This document shows positions 33,618-45,438 of a DNA stretch of 64,000 bases, piece after piece. The translations under genes were made by a program, and so were the position numbers. The DNA comes from Lojkania enalia. Its lineage: Eukaryota; Ascomycota; Dothideomycetes; Pleosporales. Location: assembly GCA_010094045.1 (NCBI GenBank), contig ML986581.1, forward strand, positions 186,001 to 250,000, given 5' to 3'. The first letter of the stretch is position 1. Every line of letters begins with the position of its first letter. The notes under the pieces were generated by a model. It was not told the DNA's origin, ran no database searches, and worked only from the letters and a program-made list of their open reading frames with translations.

Positions 33618-36127
33618 CTACAAGTTGCTAACAGATGCCGTCGTCGACGGCGCACCCTCGTCGCTCCCAGCGCCCTCCTTGGGGCGATCCCAAGTCCGGA
33701 TATGCCCTACAAAAAGACCGTTATCAGCTTTATCGAGTCTGTTGACACTAGACAGCTTCTGGATTATAAAGGTTGTGTATTACCAAGCGGGAGTACCTGC
33801 GCTTAGGCCCCTTGGCGCATGAGTAAGCAGCTTAAGCTTATCGGGCCGCCAGGGTCCAGTTTATTGTATTTTTTCTACAGGGAAATAAGAGGTTTTTCAA
33901 CTCACCGTTGCTGCACGATGTGATGATACAGTCTTCTTCGAAACCGAGCCAGCAAAGAGGGTGCTCGTCCACTTTCTTCGCCTACACAAAACAAAACCCG
34001 TCAGCTGATGGAACTCTTACCTGCCCATCCGAGGTGCTTACCATAACGGGGGGCAGCATGGCTGTGCGAGCCCGAGGTTCAACCGGGTGCACAACCTCCT
34101 CTTCGTCCTGGCTGGTCGATGTAAGATTGGAGTCCGACCGAAAGCGGGTCACCGAGCCGTTTGTTTGGCTCCGTTGCATCCTCAGCGTAGTCGAAGTGAT
34201 ACTGTTTCGCTGCCTCACCGATGCCTGCATTCCACCAAGTTAGCAGCCTGCTCGCGTCTAGACCTAGTATTTGAAACGCACCGCTCTGGGTCTGTGAAGC
34301 ATTCCGACGCTGAAGTCCCAAAGCAGCAGCTGGCAGTCCTCGCCAACGCTTCCGATCCGGTAGTTGCGCTCGTCGCATCGCCAGGGGTCGAAGGCGACTG
34401 CCGTGACCCAGGAGTTGTGTCCCTGGCACCGAGCCACGAGCATGCTCTCTTCGACTGACCAAATGGAAACAAGGTCGTCTTGACCGCCTGTGACAATGTA
34501 CCTTCCATCTGGCGACCAGCAAACGCAAATCATGCCCCCATAATAACTATGATAGAGGTGGAGTAACCTGAGGTGTATGAGATTCAAGTATACTCTCCAG
34601 CCTTTCGTTACTTACTGCTCCTTGAGGAAATCGATAACACGGAAGGAACCGTCCTCTGAGACGACTGCGATGTGCCGGCAATCTGGAGAAAAGGCGAATG
34701 CATTGACCTTGGAGTGGGACACTTGCCAATAGGCTACAGGATTTGTCTTCTGGTTCTTCGAGTTAACGGATTTTTTCACAGTTAGTGACGCCTTTCTATC
34801 CCCTTTTTCATCTGAAGCCGGATCGGCTGCTGGTGCTTGATCCTCCGCTACGAAGGCTGCATCTTCTTTCTCCTTATCGTAAACAATCAGACTCCCGTCC
34901 ATATGTGAGGCGAGGAAGAGATTCTCGCTATTGGGTAGCCATCGGATCTCCGACACGGCAGAGCCGTTTATTGCCCCCTGCTATGATAAGCCAGCCATCC
35001 ATTGCACCATCTTATTGCACTGGATCACATACATTCTTGTTGATGCGTACATATTTCTGAGACATGGGCTCATACCATATAATGTCGCCAGTCGAGAAGC
35101 CTAATATGAGGTCTATGTGATTGGGCCCTTTTGTAACTTGATTTATGTCATGACATAGAGCATGCGCCTTGGTGAATAGTACCTTGGTCATATGCTCTTC
35201 CTATGTGCTGAGTCAGTCTTGTTAGCTGATAGGAATTTAAACCGAGGAAAACCAACTTTTGTAGGCGAAGTGAGATCCAGCCATTGCAGCGCTCTGTTGA
35301 TGTTGGCGAATGCGTATAGGCCGTTGGGGTTGTGCTCCTGCAATCGCTTTGATAGGGCTTCGTGGGGAATGACCCGCGATACGAAGGACGAGTTGCTTTT
35401 CACAATATTGCTCTTCGGCTTGCGCTTCTTGAGCGGATCTTTCGATTCTTTGCCGTTTAGGAGAGACAGCATGGGGTTGCTCCCCCCGAACGGGGGAGTG
35501 TGGAGACCTTCTAGCGGCGAAGGTGCGACTCCATTCGCACTGTGTGATCCTGTGTCGCTAGTCTGGCTGTTTGTCTCATGCGGAGACTCTTGGATGCTTG
35601 GCGGTACCTGAGACCTCGTGCTGGTAGTGGTATCAAGCCTGTAGAGTCGAGAGTAGGAGGCCTGGCGGGGCGCAATGACAACGAGGGACAGCTTGGTGCC
35701 GACGCTGGGCGGAGATATGGTAGTCGCAAGCGGGTTCGGATTATGGACGGGGGCTTCAGAGGGGTGCGGCGGCGGCGTGGCTAGGTAGAGGTCGTCTCGG
35801 AGCACATAGGTCCCTATCATGGTCGTAGAGTGAGAAGACGGTCATTGGCATGCGGGCGAGAGGTTAGAGAATGAATACCTTCTCCCACGACCAACTGATG
35901 CTCGGGGCCCGTGGGGTGGGTGAGCGTGTTGTTCGTCTCTATCAGAGGTCCTACTCCGGGCGCGCCTGGGTGGCCCGGTGCGGGATATCTAGGCGGAGGA
36001 GGTAGAACGCTGTGAGCGGGCGGCGCCGATACATGTCAGTCAGAACTCTGGCGCACGGCGAGTGGTGTGATTGGACAGTGCAGGCTTGGGCCAGCAGCAT
36101 GGTGGGCTGGTGGGAGACTCACAACAT
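33618..36127 (-). CDS. creC: Catabolite repression WD40 protein CreC
   Basis: CreC is the WD40 partner that stabilises the CreB deubiquitinase in carbon catabolite repression. Nine minus-strand exons: 36123-36127, 35879-36009, 35257-35813, 35033-35200, 34616-34977, 34567-34282, 34224-34042, 33981-33906 and 33706-33618, total 618 residues, every junction in phase. The first coding exon is only ATGTT, followed by donor GTGAGT, and makes [14 protein letters not shown], the known CreC start. Seen: Pro-rich N-terminus; [42 protein letters not shown] repeats including [20 protein letters not shown] and [14 protein letters not shown]; and the ending [29 protein letters not shown]. It lies next to the CreD/ApyA-like arrestin and is divergent from GEM1. 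Confidence 0.94.
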
Positions 36128-36984
36128 GGCAGATGCGATGCAATATGGCTTGGGTTGATAGCTGGCAATCAAATCAGCGCGCGCTTGTGTCGTTCTCGGC
36201 CAGGTCGCACGGCCGGATAGCGAGCACTTTCTGCGCGCATCAGCGTTCCACGGCGGCGGGTCAGAAGAGTACTGTAGAACGGAGCTGGAGCGGAGAGGAC
36301 CAGTGCGAGCCGTATGTATGTATGCAATTTTGAGCTGCCCAGGAGCTAGGGAGCGCGTGGCCGGGTGTCGTCTAGGGATGTATCAACCGGCGGGCCTGGA
36401 GCAAAAACGCGGAGACGGGAGACTAGCTTTTGAGGCTCAACTCAACGGCGCGATGAGGATGGTATACATAGGGACGGAGGGGGGATGGGCTCTCCTTAGG
36501 ATGCGGTCTTGCTGACCACACATACACACACTACTTGTTGCACACAACGGCGTTGTGAGAGTAGACCCAGCCTCGGGGTATGTATGTATGTTATTACTGC
36601 TGCTCTATGCGGCATGGCGGGCCACATTCACGGCTCCGGCGGCCAATCAATCCGGTGGGGCGTGCGGGCGCGTCTGGAGAAGGACCCCTGTCGCCTCCAC
36701 GTGCGCCCAGATTTGCACCCGTGGACAGCGCATCGCAGCATCGCAGTACCTAGTAGTTAGGTAGACCGACCACCATCACCACCACCTCCTCCCCCATCCG
36801 CCGCATTCGACGCACTATCGTCGCATCATCGAGCATTTCCACACAACATAATCCGGATCTATTAGGCCCTGCTGGAGCCTCAGAAACATCGCGTTCCTAG
36901 TTCGGAAGTGTGTTTTGTTGTCCGCCCGCGGGGTTTCGGGTTTCTGGATTCTGAGGCAGGTGCCGCCAACAATGCTTTCTCGAT
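36128..36984. promoter_or_regulatory. Divergent promoter region creC-GEM1
   Basis: 857 bases between the start codons of creC (minus) and GEM1 (plus). The GEM1 side contains CACCATCACCACCACCTCC-type pyrimidine-rich leader sequence. No coding frame here is convincing. Confidence 0.5.
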
Positions 36985-38987
36985 ATGGCAACCGGTACCC
37001 AGCACCCCTCCCTCCCTCCCTCCTGCGACTCTCCCGCAATCACGTGCACAAGCTGATTCCCGACAGTGCGAATCTGTGTATGCGGTGATGAGGGCGTCGG
37101 CAAGAGCTCTATCATCACGTCGCTCGTCAAAGACGTCTTCGTTACCTCCAAGATCCAGCCTGTCCTGCCCCAGGTGACACTCCCGCCCACCCTTGGGACC
37201 CCCGATAATGTCACTACCGTCATCGTCGATACCTCGGCCCTGCCCCACGAGCGCCACACCCTGCGCAAGGAACTGCGCAAGTCGAATGTCATCTTACTAG
37301 TCTACTCGGACCACTACAGCTATGAACGGGTTGCTTTGTTCTGGATGCCCTATTTCCGCTCACTGGGCGTCAACATCCCCGTCGTGCTATGCGCCAACAA
37401 GTCGGATTTGCAGTCGAATGGGACAACATCGCAGGTGGTTCAGGAGGAAATGCTCCCGGTGATGAACGAATTCAAGGAAATTGACTCCTGCATTCGTACC
37501 AGCGCAAAGGAGCACCACAACATCAACGAAGTTTTCTTTCTGTGTCAGAAAGCAGTCACGCACCCCATTGCGCCGTTGTACGATTCAAAGGAAGCCGCCC
37601 TGAAGCCAGCTGCGGTATCTGCGCTGCAGCGCGTGTTCCATCTCTGCGACAAGGATAAGGACGGCTATTGGAACGACCAAGAAATCCACGATTTCCAGAT
37701 AAAGTGCTTTGACAAGCCGCTTGGGGACGACGACTTGTCAAATATCAAGAAATCAATAGAGCGATTTGTACCGGGCTCCATGGGAAATAGTGGCATGAAC
37801 GAACATAGCTTCCTGCTCCTAAACAAGATTTTCGCGGAGAAGGGTCGTCATGAGACAATCTGGATCATTCTGCGGAAGTTCCACTACACGGATAGTCTAA
37901 GCCTCAAGGACACATTCCTCCATCCCAAGTTTGATGTGCCGCAGTACTCTTCTGCCGAGCTCAGCCCATCAGGATACCGATTTTTCGTTGACTTATTTCT
38001 GCTGTTTGACAAGGACAATGACGGCGGTTTAAATGACTCCGAGCTTGCAGCACTGTTTGCGCCTACACCCGGAGTGCCCCCTTCATGGATCGATTCTGCA
38101 TTTCCGTCCTGCACGGTGCGGAATGAAGCAGGACATATCACGCTCCAAGGCTGGCTTGCACAATGGAGCATGGCAACCTTTGAGGAACCCAAGACGACAC
38201 TCGAATACCTCGCATACCTTGGTTTCGAGAGCACTGACCGTGGGGGAACAACTGCCGCTCTAAAGATTACAAAGGCTCGTAAACGACGGACCAAGCCAGG
38301 GCGGGTTGAGCGCCATGTCTTCCTGTGTTACGTTCTGGGCGCAAGTGGCAGTGGCAAGAGTTCTTTGCTGTCCGCTTTCCTACAGCGTCCCTTTGATCAT
38401 ACCTACCATCCTACCATCAAACCCCGCTCAGCCGTAAACAGCGTCGAGCTCAAGGGGGGTAAGCAGTGTTACCTGATCCTCGAAGAGCTTGGGGAGTTGG
38501 AACCTGCCATACTGGAGAACCAGGCCAAACTAGATGCCTGTGATCTCTTATGCTACACGTATGACTCCAGCGAGCCGGATAGCTTCGCATATATTGTAGA
38601 GCTGAGGAAGAAATATCCTCATCTTGACGATCTGCCGGCAGTTTACGTTGCGACGAAAGCGGACCAGGACAAGACGATGCAGAGGAGCGAACAGCAACCG
38701 GATGAGTACACGAACGCACTGAACATGCCCTCCCCGCTGCATGTCAGTGCTACTTGGAGTAGCATATCGGAGCTGTTCGTCCACGTAAGTTCTCCCTAGC
38801 AGATCACAGGACCGGCTTTGACATAGTGCAGTTGGCCGAGTGTGCCACCTACCCCTCCACTGCCTTCCCTAAACAAGAGGAAGAGCCTTACGACAACATG
38901 AATCTTTATTTTGTGCTGGGCGCGGTAGCGTGCGCGGCGGCATCCGTTGTCGTGATCTGGAAGCGAAGCATTTCATCCTCATCCTAG
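36985..38987 (+). CDS. GEM1: Mitochondrial Rho GTPase Miro (Gem1)
   Basis: Outer-membrane, calcium-binding GTPase controlling mitochondrial shape and inheritance; in yeast Gem1 also associates with the ERMES ER-mitochondria contact complex. Exons 36985-36994, 37067-38784 and 38832-38987 give 627 residues. The first coding exon is 10 bases (ATGGCAACCG) and yields [18 protein letters not shown]. Seen: N-terminal GTPase with P-loop GDEGVGKSS and NKSD; EF-hand 1 loop [12 protein letters not shown] (about 195); EF-hand 2 loop [12 protein letters not shown] (about 320); second GTPase with P-loop GASGSGKSS (about 430) and TKAD; and a C-terminal hydrophobic anchor ([18 protein letters not shown]) with a basic end. 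Domain order and length are normal. Confidence 0.96.
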
Positions 38988-40245
38988 AAGCAGCATCCCT
39001 CTTTCCTCGTAGCGATGCGGCCTGTAGGATAGAGTGCGCGGGGTCTCGCCGGACCTGCAGGCTGCCGGATATTGATAGTGTCTAATATATAATCTACCCT
39101 CCTCAATGCGCGTGTGCGTGTGCAAAGATAGTCTAGCCAAAGGTCCCGCCAGCCCTTGTGACAGTGACACGGAGACGAGTAACTGCTGGAGTTAAGTCAT
39201 TCGGGGCCGAATCCTGCAGAGCGCTTAAACAGTGAGATGGTGGTGAGGATTTGTCCCCTTGCCAAGCGCATGACGGCGCTTCTGTCGAAATGGGACACAA
39301 AATCTAGCTCTTTTGAGATAGGGGTGGCGCCAAGGACGGAGGACCTAGGTACAAACTTGTCCTGTATCCATGGATATAGTGAAGAAGCGGCCCATAGAGT
39401 ACATACTACTATACCAGAGAGATGAAGGTTGGCAGTCGATGGCGGCGAGAAGACACCCGTCCCTTAGTGTCTGCATACCAAGTCTGGCGCGGTGGAGCAC
39501 AAGGCTGGCAGCGCGCACACCCGACTCGCTGGGGGAAGATGCTATTTTTTGCGATATTGAAATTGCGAGCTGCGATATGGCGCGTGGCGGACAGATCTGG
39601 GCGGAGGACAAGCCATCCTCGTCCAGGTCGCCTACTCTATTCGCTCTTTTCGTCTTCTGAACTTCTGTCGTCGAGCAGCGGGCGCAGGGGTGCAGGGAAG
39701 GGCCCGAGGAGGGGGTGGCTCTTCCATCCAGGACTTTGCTTAGGCAGTCTTTCGCGCGCCCTCCAAGCAGTAGGAGTAGGAGTAGATAGATAGACGGATT
39801 ACACGCTGCCTCTTCTCCCCCATCGCCCTCGTCCAGGCTGTGGCGGAGTTGTGGGAAACCGTGTCTGCACGGCAAGTAGAAGGCCAGCTGTTGTTGCTCG
39901 TGGTTCTGGTTCGCCTTAGCGAGGAGAGAGACCCGTCACCCGTCACCATCTGCTGCTGCCAGGCGAGCCTCTCTATCCACGGCCTCCTCCCCCCTCCGCT
40001 CCACTGCAGTACGAAGCAACAGCCCTCTTCGCAGCCCTCTCGCCTACCGATGCTGGGCGCTGCGAGGACATGATCACCTCCATTCCCACGCCTACAGCTC
40101 CCCCGGCCCGCCCGCGCATTGCCCAAGCCCTCCGCGCCATTCGATGATCTCAACCCCCCCCCCCGTCCTGGCGCTGCACACTTGAAGAGAGCCTGCTTGG
40201 GCAGTCTCGGTCGCCACACGCCTCTGCATTCTCCCTCGAGCAACC
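38988..40245. other. Intergenic, no supported gene
   Basis: 1.26 kb between two plus-strand genes. Overlapping open frames on both strands (39345-39875) have no motifs. The last 300 bases are C-rich and probably carry the promoter and leader of the Zds1-like gene. Confidence 0.55.
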
Positions 40246-43200
40246 ATGCAGGTGAGCACATTCACTCTCCCGTCCAGCAGGCGAAACCGCGCGCAGGAGC
40301 CCCACAGGGGGCGCCATTGCCTCGAGTGCTGCCCATATACCCATCTTCTCTCCCTCGCCGTCTGCACTCCCGCCCGCCGGACGCTTCGTGTGCGCCCGCC
40401 TTTGAACAAATGCCCCTGCTGACCAAGGCTCGCCGGGCCCCGCAGGTCTCCGATCGAGCACGAGAGCTCGAAAGAAAGTACCAGAGCCGCCGCGGCCATG
40501 TGCCCCAGATTTCCATCAGCGACGACAACCACCATGTGACCGAGGCTATCGGCGACATGTACGGCGACGACCACGACCACTACAACCCCAGGCGAGACTC
40601 TCGCCCGCTGAGCTTCATCGCCTCCCCGCTGGGCGACAACATCGACCCTCCACTGTCGCCCTTCGATCCCTTCCCCTCTGCTCCCCCGAAGTCTCCGCTC
40701 CGTACCACATCTACGTCGACCGATAAGCCGTCGAGCCCCCCAAATAACCCTAATGGCGCCCCAAGCATACCGTCGCGGAGGTCGTCCTTTGGTCGTTCAA
40801 GCTCATCGGGGGCTCTGTCGTCGCCGCCGTTGTCTCGAACTAACTCTGATACCGCAAATCACCAATTCCCGCTCAATGACATTGACTACGAGTCTAGCCC
40901 CGCTAGCCTAGCCCAGGAGCTGAGCAACCTCCAAGCTATCCGCCGTATGTCAATGGATGTCAACACCTCGGATCCCGACCTACCCTCCTTCAACTCTTTC
41001 AATGTCCCAACCGCTCCGCAGCACTTCTCCGAAGATGAGACGGGGGATCCGTCAAAATTGTTCTGGGTTCCAGCACGGCTGCACCCCGAGCTGGCCCCCA
41101 AAGAATTCAAGACGTTTATAGAGGAGAAAGTTGTCCAAATCAGGCGTCGATCTGGTGATTCGGACAGTCTGTCGCCTGATAGTGCCGTAAATCGCCAAGG
41201 CTCCAGTGGTGGATTGCGGAGGAAGAAGTCTATGCTATCGAGGCAAATTGACAATGCCAACGGATACCGGGACGGTGCTGAACGGCTTGAAAGAAAGCGG
41301 TCGGATGCACGTCAAGCCAATGGTGGTCTTGCAGACGTGAAGGAACTTGATCATCTCGTTGAAGACCCAGCAACACTGATACGGAGAATGAGCATTGACT
41401 CCGCGCAGAGAAACTCCTCTGACGGTGAGGTCTCCGCAACTGACATGCCGATCTTGCCGTCTAAACCCGCTGGACCCGGCACCTTGAAGCGCTCCACACG
41501 TACAAACTACAGGCGAGGCAGCTTGCGAAAGGGAGAACGGGTTCCCTTCTCGAGGCGATTAGCCACGAGGCAGGCGGAGACCGATACCGAAGAGTCTCCA
41601 GCCACATCTCCAACCTTTGCAAAAGAACAAGAACCATTCAGCATTGGCCTCACTAGGGTACAATCTGAACCCGTGAATCCCAGATTACCAACGCCCGAGA
41701 ACTTCTCTCGGCCAACTCGGAAACGATCCCCTCCCATAGCACAGCAAAGACCTTCTTCAACCGACGATATATCATCCCAGGATGTTACTGGGCCTAAGAT
41801 GGACGAATCGAGAGCATCGCAGCCAATGAAGTCTTTTCATTCTCGAATTGCATCTAATGGTCGGACGACGGCACCATTACCTGGCTACAACCAGCACCAA
41901 GTACCTCAAATCATCGAAACACCTCCGCCTCAAGAGCCGCCACGGGAATCGCAGAGGGATTCTCAAAGACAAGTCACCATGTCCCTACCAGAGCGTAATT
42001 CTTCCAGAGGCCCGCCCCCACCTAACACTCGACAGCCTCCCGTGGGGCCTCGGATTCAAGCACAAACTCATTCTCAGCAACGCCAATCTCCGTCGAGATC
42101 GCCTATGCAACATCATCAGTCCCCAATTAAGCCAGCACAGAGTTTTGATGAGCTAATTGCACACCCATCACCACTACCAGGGAACAGCACGAGAATCGAT
42201 TCCTTGTCCATAATACCGAATCTCGCGGAGGAGAAGAAGCCGGACAAGAAAGCAAAGGACAAAAAAGACGGCTCGGAAGGCGGCTCGAGGAAAACGAGTT
42301 GGGGTTGGCTGTTGGGGAGCGATGACAAGGAAAAAGAGCGGGATAAAAAGGAGAAGGAAGAACGAGAAAGAGAATTAGCTAAGAAGGTGAAGAACAAACT
42401 TAGTAAGCAAAGTGAGAAAGGGCATGATAATACTCGATTAGACGTCTTGCAGACGTCTATCGAAGGCGGTCGCGGACGAGAGAGCTTGGTCCTCGATCGA
42501 GACAGCATTAAGCTTGAGGAAGAGAGGAAAAAAGAGAGCGCAAGGAAGTCTTCAGGCGGTGACTCCAAAAAAGATAAAGAGTCCGGTTTATTCTCATCTA
42601 TCTTTGGTGGAAGCAAGAAGAAGGGGGAAAAGGAATCATCTCATCGGAAGGGAAATTCTATGCGTGGGTTGTCTCCGGAACCACCACCCAAAATTCTCAA
42701 ACCCGACATTGACTATAATTGGACGCGATTTTCGATACTGGAAGAACGGGCCATCTACCGTATGGCACATATCAAGCTCGCGAACCCCCGACGAGAGCTA
42801 TACTCTCAAGTTTTGCTAAGTAACTTTATGTACTCTTACCTTGCCAAGGTCCAACAGATGCATCCCCAAATACAAATAGGCACTTCGGCGCAAGCCAAGC
42901 AACAGCAACAAAGAGCCGCAGCAGCACAGCAAAAAAAGGACCAGCCAGAGGAGTTTACACAATATCAACGTTACCAGGTAAGCTTGTTGGATGAGGGATA
43001 TTTCGGCATATGCTAACCCATTCAGCAACAACAAGAGCAATCAGAGAAGGGAGGCAATGTGTCCGGCAATCTTTCGGATGGATTTGACCCGGAACCTGTG
43101 CATATCGATGGTCAGCACCGTCCTGATTCCCGTGCTTCGCAACATACGCAGCAACCCCGAGACTCGCATCATTCACAGTACGGCCAATCTAATGGCTACA

Positions 43201-43310
43201 GTGTCGCAAGCGGACAACACTACCTAGGACATCCTGGGGGCAAATCCCAACAGTCATATTATGGCTACGACGACTCAGATCAAAGCAGCAGGGATGATGA
43301 TATGTGGTAA
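40246..43310 (+). CDS. Zds1/Zds2-like protein (Zds_C domain), PP2A-Cdc55 regulator
   Basis: Yeast Zds1/Zds2 control PP2A-Cdc55 in mitotic exit, polarity and stress signalling. Preferred exons 40246-40251, 40446-42977 and 43026-43310 give 940 residues. The 6-base first exon ATGCAG followed by GTGAGC, a CTGAC branch and acceptor CGCAG gives MQVSDRARELERKYQSRRGH. An unspliced alternative starts at ATG 40410 (950 residues). Seen: an N-terminal motif with SISDDNHHVTEAIGDMYGDD; a conserved block DPSKLFWVPARLHPELAP (about 275-290); long Ser/Pro/Arg disordered regions; a Lys/Glu-rich stretch; and the C-terminal Zds_C domain (YNWTRFSILEERAIYRMAHI..KLANPRREL, about 780-830). The intron at 42978-43025 (GTAAGC..CTAAC..TTCAG) leads to a Gln/His-rich tail. 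The start is the least certain part. Confidence 0.85.
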
Positions 43311-44083
43311 ATAAACTATAGGCATGCCTGGAACCGGAGTCATCGGCTCAAAGTATATCGCTTGCAGAGGCTTCTGAGGATATACGCCTAGAGATTGTGG
43401 TTTTCGAACGAGAAGCAGCGTTTGACCAGCAGAGCCGCCCAGCTCAGCCTTGTCCATTTTCCTCTATTCCCTTCCACCGCAGTTCGACAAATCGGTTCCG
43501 CGCTTTGTATGATATAAGCATGGTCGTTCTAATCTTTCCTTTTGCTCCTTAGTATCTATCGTTTGGGCACCTTTTCAACATTTGCTAGGAGTACCCAGTG
43601 CAAGGTTGGGAGGGAATTCGGCGCTTATTGTACAGTTGACGAAAAGGACACTGTGGCGATGCATAACCATCTAATGTACTTATTTCGAATGTTAGCGGTA
43701 CGCACCCGCATCTTTAAAATTCTTGTTGCTTTTTGTTCTTCTGGCAATATTAGCAGTGGAGTTGGGGCGATGAAGGTGCCGTCCCCATAGGGCGGTGAGC
43801 TTGGCTTATTAATTGGGAGTGCAAGACCAGCAAGGGGTTGCCGTTATCTGACGTTATCACTGCATTTCTGGGGCCTGATTGCGGGCGGCCCCGGATGAAT
43901 TTGTGGGGATTAGACTGTTCGTAGATGGGTGCATACGAAGGAACAAGGGAGGGTATTACTTGCTTCGGATCTCACGCATGATATAAGACAAACCTTTGAT
44001 CTCCCATACTCTGCAACCCTCATCCGCACTCCGTCTGCCACCGTTCCCAAGACTAACACAAGACCCATAATACTATCTACAAA
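43311..44083. other. Intergenic, no supported gene
   Basis: 773 bases between two plus-strand genes. It should contain the 3' end of the Zds1-like gene and the promoter of the cupin_5 gene. The frame at 43542-43790 has no motifs. Confidence 0.55.
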
Positions 44084-44822
44084 ATGTCCTCCATCGACCC
44101 CTCCCTCCCGCCGCTAAAGCCAACTTACACCCCAGCCACCGACCCCAACGCCCAAGAATCCGCCGCAACCTCTGCCCTGATATCCGCCCTCGGCCTCCAG
44201 AAACACATCGAAGGCGGCTACTTCGCCGAGATCGACCGAAACCCACTCCTCATCCCAAACCCCTTCCAAGAAACCCATGCAGAACAAGAAGAACCGGGCC
44301 GAACAGCCCTTGCACCCCGCTCCGGCAACGACACCCTCCGCAACGCAAGCACCAGTATCTATTACCTCCTAACGCCTCTATCGCCGCTCGGCGCGTTCCA
44401 CAGGAATAAGGCGAGGACGGTGCATACGCTGATCCGGGGAAGAGGGAGGTATGTTATCATTCATGCGGATGAGGAGGGCGGCAAGAAGAGGGTGGAGACA
44501 TTTGTCGTTGGCAAGAGGGTGGAGAGGGGAGAGCGAGCGGTTTGGGTGGTGGAGGGGGGGAAGTTCAAGGGGACTTGTCTGCTAGAGGGGGATGCGGATG
44601 AGGAAGGAGGATTGCTCATTAGTGAGGCGAGTATTCGGTGGGGAAAGCAAAAGGGAAATTGTGCTAACGGATCGGCAGACCGTGGTGCCAGGCTTCGAGT
44701 ACTCGGACCATGACTTTTTGACCGGGGAGGGCTTCAGAGAGCTTGTGACGGAGGAGCAGGCGGAAGAGTTGAGGTGGATGGTTAGGAAAGGGCCGAAGCC
44801 ACAGGAGAAGGAGCTTCTGTGA
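44084..44822 (+). CDS. Cupin_5 / DUF985 family protein
   Basis: RmlC-like cupin of unknown biochemical role. Exons 44084-44626 and 44679-44822 give 228 residues. Seen: LGLQKHIEGGYFAEIDRN (family motif HxEGGYF); ASTSIYYLLTPLSPLGAFHR (T-S-I-Y-x-L-L and the metal-site-like FHR); a strand-rich middle; and VVPGFEYSDHDFLTGEGF, matching the conserved VxPGF-D block. To keep this last block the intron must use a GC donor (GAG|GCGAGT..CTAAC..GCAG), because GT choices nearby either shift the frame or delete VVPG. The N-terminal 30 residues are Pro-rich and probably flexible. No neighbour suggests a pathway. Confidence 0.85.
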
Positions 44823-45438
44823 TCTGGACGGCCCGCCCGGGGAGCACGATAGGCGAAGATGTGGTGTCTGCCGTGGAACTCATACCTCATCCCGCTGGTT
44901 CGGCTGTGGCGCTTAAATTGGAGAAACTTTTAGGCTCGAGCTCAGCTGCTCGCCGGGCCAAAGCCCACGATGCTTGATTTTGCAATCTACGTCCGAAAGC
45001 GAAGACTATGGGGTTCCTGACACCAATCACGGCGTGATCTAGGTCTGAAATGGTGTTGTCGATCGCCATGAGGGCAGCTGCACAGCCACCGGCTTCAGCC
45101 TCTGACATCAGGCTAGAGATGACCCATGACGTAGATCGGCTGGGATCGCCAGAATTCCTGACTGGGCGTGGGAACCGGGGTCTCGAACGTCGTATGAGTG
45201 CAATTTTACGTCCTCTGCATATAATCATTATTACTCCGCACTTGCCCTATCCTTCTTCTATTCCTAACTCGCCTCCATTCCTTGGCCTGTCCACCCGGTA
45301 GAGTTTTGGCGGGCGCCGGCGTCTCTCTTCATCATACCAAGCCCCAGCCCCTCATTGAAGCTGGCCAGCACGCCACCGCTGCGATTTAAACCAACATAGC
45401 TACGCGACGTTGAAATTACCTTGTGCATCACGCGAAAA
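44823..45438. other. Intergenic, no supported gene
   Basis: 616 bases. The minus-strand frame 44887-45228 lacks motifs and overlaps a plus frame. It probably contains the promoter of the Slm1-like gene. Confidence 0.55.
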
